NCBI GenBank assembly: GCA_903831305.1
Contig: CAIKXE010000012.1
Coordinates: 1-32,759 of the forward strand
Reading direction: 5' to 3'
DNA from: an uncultured bacterium
GTDB lineage: Bacteria > Patescibacteriota > Minisyncoccia > Phycocordibacterales > GWA1-40-21
Length of the DNA stretch: 32,759 bases
Under the pieces are notes generated by a model. That model was not told the DNA's origin. It saw nothing but the letters and a program-made list of their open reading frames with translations, and did not search any database. Position numbers and translations under genes: made by a program. Positions 7,923 to 15,499 of the stretch are shown piece by piece; position 1 is the first letter of the stretch, and each line of letters starts with the position of its first letter.

Positions 7923-7970
7923 ATCTGATTATCTGTTATAGAGTATAACACTAATTACAATTATGGTCAA
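7923..7970 (-). promoter_or_regulatory. Promoter and conserved 5' leader motif of cassette B
   Basis: Minus-strand TTGACC (7965-7970), a 17-nt spacer and TATACT (7942-7947) form a near-consensus sigma70 promoter. AGATAATCAGAT (7923-7934) starts 8 nt after the -10, at the predicted transcript end. The spacer (ATAATTGTAATTAGTG) also resembles the one of cassette A (ATAATTATAACTAGTG), so the whole promoter is homologous. Confidence 0.78.
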
Positions 7971-7988
7971 ATAAGAAGTATGAACGCA

Positions 7989-9002
7989 TTAGCGTTTGGC
8001 AATAATAGATTTTTTATAAACATCTAGATGCTCCAGGGCAATACCGGTGCCTTTGGCTACACAATACATTGGGTCCTTGGCTACCACGGCTTTTACTCCA
8101 GTGCGACGAAAAACTAATTCTGCCATATTACGAAGTTGCGATGAACCACCGGTCATAATGATACCCTGGTCAATAATATCCGCCGCCAATTCTGGTGGGG
8201 TTTCTTGCAAAACATCCTTGATGGCCTTTATCATATCCCGGAGTTCCTTGGCTATCGCCTTGACAATCTCATTAGTTTTTATTTCCGCGGTTCGTGGTAA
8301 TCCAGACAAGAAATCCCGCCCTTTGATGGTCATTGTGAGCTCCTCTTCCATCGGCACGGCAGAACCCACATTGATTTTTATCTCCTCCGCAGTTTTATCA
8401 CCGATCGCTAGGTTAAAAGTTTTCTTAATGTAGTCAGTGATCGCATAATCAATTTTATTACCGGCACACTTTACGGAAGTAGATGACACAATACCGCCAA
8501 GGGAAATCACCGCCACATCTGTTGTTCCACCACCTATGTCCACAATCATATGACCCATCGGCTCTTGAATCGGAATCCCCGCCCCAATCGCTGCTAGAAT
8601 AGGTTCCTTGACCACATAAGCATTTTTGGCCCCCGCTTTCATCGCTGCCTCAATCACCGCCCGGCGTTCGGTAGAGGTGACCCCGGCCGGCACAGATACC
8701 ATCACCTCCGGCTTAAACAGATTCCACCGGCCAAGCGCCTTATCTATAAAATAGCGAAGCATCGCCTCTGTCACACGATAATCAGCGATCACGCCGTCTT
8801 TCATCGGCTGATATGCAATGATACTATCTGGCGTCTTGCCCAACATCTTTTTAGCCTCAGTCCCCACCGCCAAAATCTTATTATCCTGCTCGGAGACGGC
8901 CACCACCGAAGGTTCAAAAAGTACCACCCCTTTGCCTGGCAAAAAAACCAGAGTATTAGCTGTACCAAGGTCAATTCCAATTTTTTTAACGAAAAACGAC
9001 AT
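7989..9002 (-). CDS. mreB: Rod-shape-determining actin homologue MreB
   Basis: A 337-residue MreB that forms membrane-bound filaments directing peptidoglycan synthesis. The actin-fold motifs are clear: phosphate-1 loop GIDLGTANTLVF near the start, phosphate-2 DIGGGTTDVAVI in the middle, and adenosine loop MTGGSSQLRNM near the end. I chose the ATG giving MSFFVKKIGIDLG. It matches the usual MreB start, and the promoter -10 lies 8 nt upstream; an ATG 36 nt further upstream would overlap the promoter. mreC, mreD, pbp2 and rodA do not follow. It is divergent from the HTH-MurA gene, so two wall-synthesis genes share one intergenic region. Confidence 0.95.
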   Translation of the reverse strand: MSFFVKKIGIDLGTANTLVFLPGKGVVLFEPSVVAVSEQDNKILAVGTEAKKMLGKTPDSIIAYQPMKDGVIADYRVTEAMLRYFIDKALGRWNLFKPEVMVSVPAGVTSTERRAVIEAAMKAGAKNAYVVKEPILAAIGAGIPIQEPMGHMIVDIGGGTTDVAVISLGGIVSSTSVKCAGNKIDYAITDYIKKTFNLAIGDKTAEEIKINVGSAVPMEEELTMTIKGRDFLSGLPRTAEIKTNEIVKAIAKELRDMIKAIKDVLQETPPELAADIIDQGIIMTGGSSQLRNMAELVFRRTGVKAVVAKDPMYCVAKGTGIALEHLDVYKKSIIAKR

Positions 9003-9010
9003 ATAGTCAT

Positions 9011-9098
9011 ATATTAAACTTTTTATGACATTTTGCAAATCAAACCCCGGTTTAGGGCTAAATCGGTCTTTGCAATCTTATAGCACATATGCTATACT
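9011..9098. promoter_or_regulatory. Divergent mreB/murA promoters with an inverted repeat between them
   Basis: Minus strand: TTGCAA (9033-9038), 16-nt spacer, TAATAT (9011-9016) for mreB. Plus strand: TTGCAA (9070-9075), 17-nt spacer, TATACT (9093-9098) for murA. Both -35 boxes are the self-complementary TTGCAA. Between them lies the inverted repeat AAACC-CC-GGTTT (9042-9053), a candidate operator. Control by the HTH domain of the MurA fusion is inference. Confidence 0.65.
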
Positions 9099-9160
9099 AT
9101 CATCCATATTAGTTTAATTTGCCCCAAAGCGAATCAAAATTTGTTCGGGCTATAAAAATT

Positions 9161-10666
9161 ATGCCGGATACATTATCAAACATTGGTCACCTGATTAAGG
9201 AACTTCGTGAGAGACGCAATATCACCCAAAGCGAATTTGCGGAAAAACTGGGTACTACCCAAAGCGCTATTGCCCGCATGGAGAGCGGAGAACAAAATCT
9301 GACGACAGAAATGATTTCCAAAATAAGTGAGGCTCTGGGGCGAGAGATAGTCAGTGTCTCTACCGGAGCTATAAATTTTCAGATTGACGGTGGTCACAAG
9401 CTCAGCGGTTCAGTTATAACCAAAACTTCTAAAAACGGGGCTATGGGGGTGATTTGTGCTTCCCTCTTAAATCAAGGCCAGACTATTATTAAAAATGTTC
9501 CCAAAATTGAGGAGGTCTACCGGATGATTGAGGTTTTACAGAGTATTAATGTCTCCGTCAAATGGGTAAACAATGATTTAGAGATTAACCCCGGAAAAAT
9601 AACTCTAAAAACAATAAATCGTGAATCGGCGGAAAAAACTAGAAGTATCATCATGTTGATTGGGCCACTGATTCACTTCTTAAAAAAGTTTTCTCTGCCA
9701 CAGTCCGGTGGTTGCAAATTAGGGGCCAGGACGCTTACTCCGCATTTTTTTGCTTTAGAAAACTTTGGCGTTAAAATTGAGACAAAATCAACTAGTTATG
9801 AGATTTCATCAGAAAAACTGGAACCAGCGGAGTTTCCTTTGTATGAATCTGGAGACACGGTGACGGAGAACACCATCATGGCCGCCGCCCTCATCCCTGG
9901 AAAGACGGTTATCAAATTTGCCTCAGCCAACTATATGGTCCAAGATGTTTGTTTTTTCCTAGAAAAATGTGGCGTTAAAATAGACGGCATTGGGACAACG
10001 ACCCTGACTGTTCACGGCATAGAAAGGATAAACATGCCAGTTACTTATTATCTCGCTGAGGACCCCATTGACTCCATGTTTTTTATTGCCGCCGGTATTG
10101 TCACCAATTCGGCGATGGAGATAAAAAGATGCCCGATCGACTTTTTGGAAATTGAATTATTAAAATTAGAAAAGATGGGGCTAAAATATAGACGGACTAA
10201 AACCTATAAAGCCTTAAATGGTCAGGCTAACCTTGTGGACCTAAAGTTATTTCCTTCAAAATTAAAGGCCCTAGAAGAAAAAATTGAGTGCCGGCCCTAC
10301 CCAGGACTAAACATGGATAATCTCCCCTTCTTTGGCATTATTGCCACCCAGGCCGAGGGCACCACCTTGCTACATGATTGGCCCTATGAAAAGCGCGCCA
10401 TCCATATCAAGGATATTGACAAACTGGGTGCAGATACAAACCTAGCTGATCCACATCGCCTTTTTATTACCGGTGTCACTAAATTAAAGCCAGCCGAGGT
10501 GATTTGTCCACCAGCGCTTCGTCCGGCGGCTATCCTTCTTATTGGGATGCTTGCCGCTAAAGGCAAATCTATCCTTCGAAATGTGTATAGTATAAACCGC
10601 GGTTATGAGGAAATTACCGAAAGATTAAATTCTCTTGGCGCAAAAATAAAAATCCTCCGCGACTAA
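9161..10666 (+). CDS. murA: UDP-GlcNAc enolpyruvyl transferase (MurA) with N-terminal XRE-type HTH domain
   Basis: The first 60 residues are a Cro/CI-type helix-turn-helix (LIKELRERRNITQSEFAEKL, then TTQSAIARMESGEQ). The next 430 or so form a MurA/EPSP-synthase fold, the first committed step of peptidoglycan synthesis. Catalytic features are kept: SKNGAM (Lys-Asn pair), TRSIIMLIGPL, GGCKLGAR with the PEP-binding cysteine at about residue 185, MDNLPFF carrying the catalytic Asp, EKRAIHI and INRGYEEI. A typical MurA is about 420 residues, so the HTH is an addition. I chose ATG 9161; an in-frame TTG at 9119 is possible but would add 14 residues before the HTH. It probably leads an operon with the priA-like gene, def and fmt. 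The HTH could give autoregulation or control of divergent mreB (inference). Confidence 0.88.
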   Translation: MPDTLSNIGHLIKELRERRNITQSEFAEKLGTTQSAIARMESGEQNLTTEMISKISEALGREIVSVSTGAINFQIDGGHKLSGSVITKTSKNGAMGVICASLLNQGQTIIKNVPKIEEVYRMIEVLQSINVSVKWVNNDLEINPGKITLKTINRESAEKTRSIIMLIGPLIHFLKKFSLPQSGGCKLGARTLTPHFFALENFGVKIETKSTSYEISSEKLEPAEFPLYESGDTVTENTIMAAALIPGKTVIKFASANYMVQDVCFFLEKCGVKIDGIGTTTLTVHGIERINMPVTYYLAEDPIDSMFFIAAGIVTNSAMEIKRCPIDFLEIELLKLEKMGLKYRRTKTYKALNGQANLVDLKLFPSKLKALEEKIECRPYPGLNMDNLPFFGIIATQAEGTTLLHDWPYEKRAIHIKDIDKLGADTNLADPHRLFITGVTKLKPAEVICPPALRPAAILLIGMLAAKGKSILRNVYSINRGYEEITERLNSLGAKIKILRD

Positions 10667-10709
10667 AAAATGTTGAAAAAATAGGCAAACTGTGCCAAGA
10701 TATAGGCAA

Positions 10710-12620
10710 ATGAAAATGCTTCGGGTTATCCCCATATCACGCGGTATAAACAAGGAAAACCTGTCTTATTTTACCGGCTCAGAAGTAAAAATCGGCTCCG
10801 TGGTCAAGGTTCCCTTAAGAAAGAAAACTATTCCGGCTATCGTTATGTCAGCTGAAGAAGTGGCCGATGTCAAAGATGAGATCAAGAATGCTCCCTTTGA
10901 AACAAAAAAGGTAGAAAAAATAAAATCCTCCCCTCTCCTCTTACCAGAGTTTATGGAGGCGGTCGCTGAATCCGCCGTCTATTTTGCTGGCACCTCAGGT
11001 AGTATTATACATTCGGTCGTCCCCAAAAGCATCATTGACGAATCCGAAAAAATAAAAGTTCAAATCCAAAATTTAAGGAATAGCCGAGCCCATGAAAAAC
11101 TGGTAGTACAAAGTGATGATGAGGAAAGATACGCCACCTATAAGAGCCTGATCCGAGAGGAATTTGCCAAGGGTTACTCCGTTTTTTTCTGTTTACCTAC
11201 AATTCAGGACATCAAAAAGGCTCATGAAAAACTATCTAAGGGTATAGAGCAGTATACCTTTGTTTTACACAGCTTGCTTAATGCTAAAGAACAAATTGAG
11301 CTGTGGAATAAAGCTAGTACCGAGGAACACCCTTCTCTCATCATTTCCACTGGTGCTTTTTTAGGAATTCCCAGAAATGATATTGGTACCATAATTGTAG
11401 ACAAGGAAAACACTCGGTCTTATAAAAACCAGACACGACCCTTTATTGATATTCGAATTTTTGCAGAAATTCTAGCCAAAAAAATAAAAGCTAAAATAAT
11501 TTTTGGTGATTTACTTTTAAGGACGGAAACGGTCTGGCGACAAACTGAAAGTGAGATATTTGAGGTCGCCCCCCTAAAGTTTCGCTCCTTGACTACCGCC
11601 AGTTTCAAACTGATTGATATGAAAGAGGCTTTGCCTGAGGATGTGGACCGCAGTAAAGACGGCAAGGAACCAAAATTTAGACTATTCAGTCCAGAGTTTT
11701 TAAGTCTGGTCCAGCAAAACCGAGACAATGATGAAAACCTTTTTATCTTTGTCGCTCGACGCGGGCTTTTTCCCTCTACTGTTTGTGCGGACTGTGGTAA
11801 TTTAGTGAAATGTCATACCTGTGGTGCCCCCACCGTCCTGCACAAGGCCTCCACGGAAAACTTTTTCCTCTGCCATCGCTGTGGAGAACACCGTAGTGCC
11901 ATGGAAAAATGTGATAAATGTCAGAGTTGGAGACTGGGTGCCTTTGGTATTGGGATTGAAGGTGTAGAAGATGAGTTAAAGAAAAGATTTCCAGACATTA
12001 AAATATTTAAGATCGATTCAGACAGTGCGAGCACTCATAAAAAAGCTCTGGATATTGTTGCCAAGTTTTATACTTCTCCCGGCAGTGTTCTCCTTGGTAC
12101 AGAGATGGCCTTGCTATATCTAAAAGAAATGGTGGCTAATACGGCCGTGGTTTCTATTGACTCTTTTTTCTCCATCCCGGACTTTAGAGTCAATGAGAAG
12201 GTAATGAATATTCTATTGAAAATACGAGCCATGACTTCTCGGATTTTTCTGGTTCAGACCAGAGATATCAATCAAAAGATCCTCCGTTATTCTACCCAAG
12301 GTAATTTGGCAGACTTTTACCGAGATGAAATCAAAGAGCGAGAGACTTTAGCCTACCCTCCTTTTTCCGTGCCAATAAAAATCACCTTACAAGGTGACAA
12401 AAAGACGGTTCTGGCCGGCATGGAACAAATGCAAAAGGAGATGGCGCCTTATGAGGTGGATATTTTCCCCGCTTTTATTCCAATCAACAAAGGAAAGTTT
12501 AGTATGCATGGACTAATAAAAATCAAACGGAATGAATGGGTGGATAATGACCTTCTACACAAATTAAACTCCTTACCACCACAATATACTATAAATGTTG
12601 ACCCTGAGAGCCTTTTGTAA
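10710..12620 (+). CDS. priA: PriA-like primosomal protein N' lacking ATPase motifs
   Basis: About 636 residues (E. coli PriA has 732). The PriA zinc region is intact: CADCGNLVKCHTCG then CHRCGEH and CDKCQSW (residues about 358-410, eight cysteines). The flanking PriA-specific strands and the C-terminal domain (RETLAYPPFSVPIKI) are present. The helicase motifs are not. The place of the Walker A GVTGSGKT reads VVQSDDEERYATY. DEEH becomes DKEN in IIVDKENTRSYK. TQMxxKGHDF becomes TEMALLYLKEM, and the VAGRAGR arginine-finger motif is replaced in LLKIRAMTSRI. It cannot be an ordinary ATP-driven helicase. The priA-def-fmt gene order supports orthology. It may keep only fork binding and DnaB loading (inference). 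Start: ATG 10710 or 10716; an upstream GTG at 10692 is less likely. Confidence 0.85.
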   Translation: MKMLRVIPISRGINKENLSYFTGSEVKIGSVVKVPLRKKTIPAIVMSAEEVADVKDEIKNAPFETKKVEKIKSSPLLLPEFMEAVAESAVYFAGTSGSIIHSVVPKSIIDESEKIKVQIQNLRNSRAHEKLVVQSDDEERYATYKSLIREEFAKGYSVFFCLPTIQDIKKAHEKLSKGIEQYTFVLHSLLNAKEQIELWNKASTEEHPSLIISTGAFLGIPRNDIGTIIVDKENTRSYKNQTRPFIDIRIFAEILAKKIKAKIIFGDLLLRTETVWRQTESEIFEVAPLKFRSLTTASFKLIDMKEALPEDVDRSKDGKEPKFRLFSPEFLSLVQQNRDNDENLFIFVARRGLFPSTVCADCGNLVKCHTCGAPTVLHKASTENFFLCHRCGEHRSAMEKCDKCQSWRLGAFGIGIEGVEDELKKRFPDIKIFKIDSDSASTHKKALDIVAKFYTSPGSVLLGTEMALLYLKEMVANTAVVSIDSFFSIPDFRVNEKVMNILLKIRAMTSRIFLVQTRDINQKILRYSTQGNLADFYRDEIKERETLAYPPFSVPIKITLQGDKKTVLAGMEQMQKEMAPYEVDIFPAFIPINKGKFSMHGLIKIKRNEWVDNDLLHKLNSLPPQYTINVDPESLL

Positions 12621-12629
12621 TACATTATA

Positions 12630-13190
12630 ATGGTGAAAAGAAAAATAGAAAAAGAAATAAAAATAGTTCAAAAAGGTGATACCGTCCTAAGAGAGCAGGC
12701 TCAGGTGGTACCCCTGGCAGAAATCAAAACAGCAAAGATCCAAAAGATTATTGCAAATATGAAGACCGCCTTGAAATCACAGCTTGACGGTGTGGCTATT
12801 GCTGCTCCACAGATTGGGGTTCCTCTACGTATTTTTATAGTTTCTAGACGCGTTGAAATAATAACCAAGGGCTTGGAAAATTTATCAGCCGAAGAGACTG
12901 ATAAACTGATAGACCCGGTCTATATCAACCCCGAGATCAAAAAAGTCTCACGACTAAAAAAACAACTTGATGAAGGCTGTCTCTCTGTGCGCTACTTGTA
13001 TGGCCAAGTAGAAAGAGCGGAAAAGGCTACGGTCACCGCCTATGATGAAAATGGCAAGAAGTTTACCAAAGGAGGGAGCGGTCTTCTGGCCCAGATCTTT
13101 CAACATGAGACTGACCATTTAAATGGTATACTATTTATTGACAAGGCAAAAAATATAAAAGAGGTCTTGCCTGAAGTCGCTAAATCTTAA
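12630..13190 (+). CDS. def: Peptide deformylase
   Basis: A 186-residue deformylase that removes the N-formyl group from nascent proteins. All three metal and active-site motifs are present: GVAIAAPQIG (motif 1, with one Leu/Ile-type substitution), EGCLS (motif 2, Cys ligand) and QHETDHLNG (motif 3, HExxH). An insertion between motifs 1 and 2 (about residues 80-100) resembles the longer type 2 forms. It starts 9 nt after the priA-like gene and is followed 6 nt later by fmt. The ATG overlaps a TATAAT-like sequence and is followed directly by a GTG, so the exact start is not certain by one codon. Deformylase and formyltransferase together show that this organism formylates initiator tRNA. Confidence 0.95.
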   Translation: MVKRKIEKEIKIVQKGDTVLREQAQVVPLAEIKTAKIQKIIANMKTALKSQLDGVAIAAPQIGVPLRIFIVSRRVEIITKGLENLSAEETDKLIDPVYINPEIKKVSRLKKQLDEGCLSVRYLYGQVERAEKATVTAYDENGKKFTKGGSGLLAQIFQHETDHLNGILFIDKAKNIKEVLPEVAKS

Positions 13191-13196
13191 TTTCTT

Positions 13197-14063
13197 ATGA
13201 ATAATAATTCAAATATCAAATGGGCATTTTGGGGCAGTTCCCGTTTTTCCGTAATCAGCCTTGAAGAATTAAAAAGTCTTGGTCTGAGGCCCGAGCTAAT
13301 CATCACGACCCCAGATCAGCCCACTGGCCGAGGCCTAAAGCTCACGCCGACACCAGTAAAAATATGGGCGGAGACCAATCAGATTCAGTGTTTAACTCCG
13401 GACAAACTAGATTCTGATTTTACCTTAAAACTTTCTGCCTTTAAATTACCGCTTTTCTTGGTTGCTTCCTATGGCAAAATAATCCCCAAATTGATACTAG
13501 ATTTGCCTCAAAAAGGAACCCTAAATATTCATCCCTCACTTCTCCCTAAATACCGCGGGTCTTCTCCTCTACAAACACAAATTTTGAATGATGAAAAAGA
13601 AGTCGGCGTCACGATAATATTACTAGATGAAAAAATGGATCATGGACCAATAGTTGCCCAGAATAATATTGATTTGCCACTTTGTCCAATCAAATTTGAT
13701 GAATTAGAGGAAGTCATGGCAAAAGCCGGGGCTAAATTATTTGCAGAAAAATTAGATCTATTTTTAGAAGGTAAAATCACACCCCAGGAGCAGGATCATA
13801 CCCAAGCCACTTTTACTAAAAAAGTGGAGAAAGCTGACGGCTTGATTGATATCATAAATGGTGATCCGTATAAAAACCTTTTGAAGATCCAAGCCTACAG
13901 CACCTGGCCTCAAGTCTATTTCTTTGTAGAAAAAGGAACACAAAAAATCCGCATTATTGTAAAGGAAGCAAAATACGCTAATGGAAAATTAGAAATAATA
14001 AAAGTATTGCCCGAAGGCAAAAAGGAGATGAAATATGAGGATTTTCTCCGTGGTTTAAAATAA
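13197..14063 (+). CDS. fmt: Methionyl-tRNA formyltransferase
   Basis: A 288-residue enzyme that formylates Met-tRNA(fMet) from 10-formyl-THF. Seen in order: the N-terminal strand WAFWGSSRFSVISLEEL, PDQPTGRGLKLTPTPVK, the catalytic LNIHPSLLPKYRG (Asn and His) and VTIILLDEKMDHGPIV (catalytic Asp). A shortened C-terminal OB domain contains DGLIDIING and YSTWPQVYF. It is somewhat shorter than the E. coli enzyme (315), with the loss in the C-terminal tRNA-binding domain. It follows def by 6 nt. Its stop codon lies 2 nt from the stop of the convergent pseudopilin gene. Confidence 0.94.
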   Translation: MNNNSNIKWAFWGSSRFSVISLEELKSLGLRPELIITTPDQPTGRGLKLTPTPVKIWAETNQIQCLTPDKLDSDFTLKLSAFKLPLFLVASYGKIIPKLILDLPQKGTLNIHPSLLPKYRGSSPLQTQILNDEKEVGVTIILLDEKMDHGPIVAQNNIDLPLCPIKFDELEEVMAKAGAKLFAEKLDLFLEGKITPQEQDHTQATFTKKVEKADGLIDIINGDPYKNLLKIQAYSTWPQVYFFVEKGTQKIRIIVKEAKYANGKLEIIKVLPEGKKEMKYEDFLRGLK

Positions 14064-14065
14064 AG

Positions 14066-15175
14066 TTACGGCTTCTCGGTATTATAAATACTCAGTACCT
14101 CCTCGGCCGAGAGAGCCTTATTATAAATACGGACGTTGTCAATAGAACCATTAAAAGAACCACTTCTGTTGCCCCAGCAATAAGCACCGATATCTAGAGT
14201 TCCCCCAATAGGGGTATTTAAATTTTTTGGAGAACTAATAACAAGACCACCATTTTTATAAATCTTCATATTTGTAGAATCGTAAGTTCCTACGATATGA
14301 TACCAGGTATTATTAGTAGATATCTCATTTGTGGTAGTCACAAGATTATACCAAGAAACACCTGAGACATAAGAGCTTAATCTTATTTCATAGCCTTCGG
14401 TTAATAACATAAAGTCAACATTAGTACTAGAATGGGGAGACTTACATAAAATCCTCCCAGTAGCACTGGCATCTATTTGTTTTACCCACACACTCAGTGT
14501 GTAGTTTTGAACATTCAATGATCCAGCATTATTTACCATATTAATATATTTACTCGTCCCATCAAACGCATAAGCGGTATTAGCCAGTCCTTTCACTCCA
14601 GTAGTTGCCGTGGCACCAGTAACAGTCCCATTGTTACCGCCAATCAAGTCCAAAGCGGTCCCAGCTCCCGCATCATCAAAGCTCCAATAAGAGACTAGAC
14701 GATCAGGGAAGACTCCAGAAGAGTCACCAATAGTAGTGGTTTGAGAGAGTTCCGTATTATCAGACTTTAGATAGACCTTGTTAGCAGTGTTTTTAGCCAC
14801 TAGGTAGCCAGTGGAGGTACCAGAAGACTGGGGGTCAGTGGGGATAGAGACTAAATAGGTGGGCACGAGGGCCGAGAGATCAGCTTTGTTAGTACAGCTG
14901 AGACTATGACCGGTAGAAGTGGCTTCGGTATCACAGATTTCCGTGAGAGTGGTGGTGACGGAAGAAGGGTAAGTACCGTTATCTATATAATATTGGTATA
15001 AAGCTTTGTTGATTTCTGCTAGATTAGCCTTCCTTTGGGTATTACGGACTTGGGAGAACATCTTGATGGGGTTTAGGGCCAGGATGACGATACTGGCGAG
15101 GATGGCGATGATACCGATGACGAGGAGGATTTCGAGTAATGTAAAACCGGACTTTTGTGTGTTTCTAGCTGACAT
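14066..15175 (-). CDS. Type IV pseudopilin with C-terminal LamG-like jelly-roll domain
   Basis: The 369-residue protein has a short leader ending KSG before FTLLEILLVIG, the classical prepilin peptidase site with Glu5. The hydrophobic helix runs to about residue 33, and a pseudopilin alpha/beta head (RNTQRKANLAEINKALYQYY) runs to about residue 150. From about residue 165 (LVSYWSFDDAGAGTALDLIG) to the end is a concanavalin/LamG-like domain, with features such as TLSVWVKQ, TWYHIVGTYD, KIYKNGG and IDNVRIYNKALSAEEV. Such domains often bind carbohydrates or proteins, so this may be a tip or minor adhesive pilin. The N-terminal 145 residues are closely related to the pseudopilin at 21752-22909, but the C-terminal domains are unrelated. 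No prepilin peptidase or PilB gene is in the window. Confidence 0.88.
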   Translation of the reverse strand: MSARNTQKSGFTLLEILLVIGIIAILASIVILALNPIKMFSQVRNTQRKANLAEINKALYQYYIDNGTYPSSVTTTLTEICDTEATSTGHSLSCTNKADLSALVPTYLVSIPTDPQSSGTSTGYLVAKNTANKVYLKSDNTELSQTTTIGDSSGVFPDRLVSYWSFDDAGAGTALDLIGGNNGTVTGATATTGVKGLANTAYAFDGTSKYINMVNNAGSLNVQNYTLSVWVKQIDASATGRILCKSPHSSTNVDFMLLTEGYEIRLSSYVSGVSWYNLVTTTNEISTNNTWYHIVGTYDSTNMKIYKNGGLVISSPKNLNTPIGGTLDIGAYCWGNRSGSFNGSIDNVRIYNKALSAEEVLSIYNTEKP

Positions 15176-15216
15176 GGAGAAATAATAACATAATTTAGAG
15201 AAAGATTAAAACACAA

Positions 15217-15375
15217 CTTCCCTCAGTCCCCTCTTAACTAAGAGGGGAAGGTGAAAGAGAGAGACCAACCCCCTTAATCCCCCTTGTCAGGGGGAAACTC
15301 GGAACAGCCTCCCTTGACAAGGGGAGGTGGGAGGGGTTTTTCTCCTCCTCTCCTTGGATAAGGAGGGGTTGGGGG
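15217..15375. repeat. Cluster of four GC-rich palindromes (REP-like)
   Basis: In the 324-nt gap between the LamG pseudopilin and recR there are four palindromes of one type: CCCCTCTTA-AC-TAAGAGGGG near 15231, CCCCCT-TGTC-AGGGGG near 15284, CCTCCC-TTGACAAG-GGGAGG near 15309, and CTCCTT-GGAT-AAGGAG near 15349. They are joined by G-rich tails such as GGTGGGAGGGG and GGTTGGGGG. The single element at 3298-3319 is of the same type. They form a tandem cluster of an interspersed repeat. The rest of the gap is AT-rich promoter DNA. Confidence 0.7.
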
Positions 15376-15464
15376 CAGTTGAGTTTAAGTTAATATTTGT
15401 AAAGTAAGCCATGGCTTACTTGGGATAACATAATATGTTTCAATAAAGTACGGGGATCACAATA

Positions 15465-15493
15465 TTGTATAAATTGACTTTGTGTATTAGTAT
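15465..15493 (+). promoter_or_regulatory. recR promoter (leaderless type)
   Basis: TTGTAT (15465-15470), a 17-nt spacer and TAGTAT (15488-15493) are followed by 6 nt and the recR ATG at 15500. The predicted +1 is the start codon. Confidence 0.55.
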
Positions 15494-15499
15494 ATTTAA

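Noticed and set aside
9119-9160. TTG start for the HTH-MurA gene
   Set aside because: It would add 14 residues not needed for the HTH and lies only about 15 nt from the predicted transcript start; ATG 9161 leads directly into the HTH. Not fully excluded.
10710-12620. Frameshift or sequencing error as the reason for missing PriA motifs
   Set aside because: The frame is continuous and conserved PriA regions lie on both sides of each lost motif in the same frame, so the residues are replaced rather than shifted.
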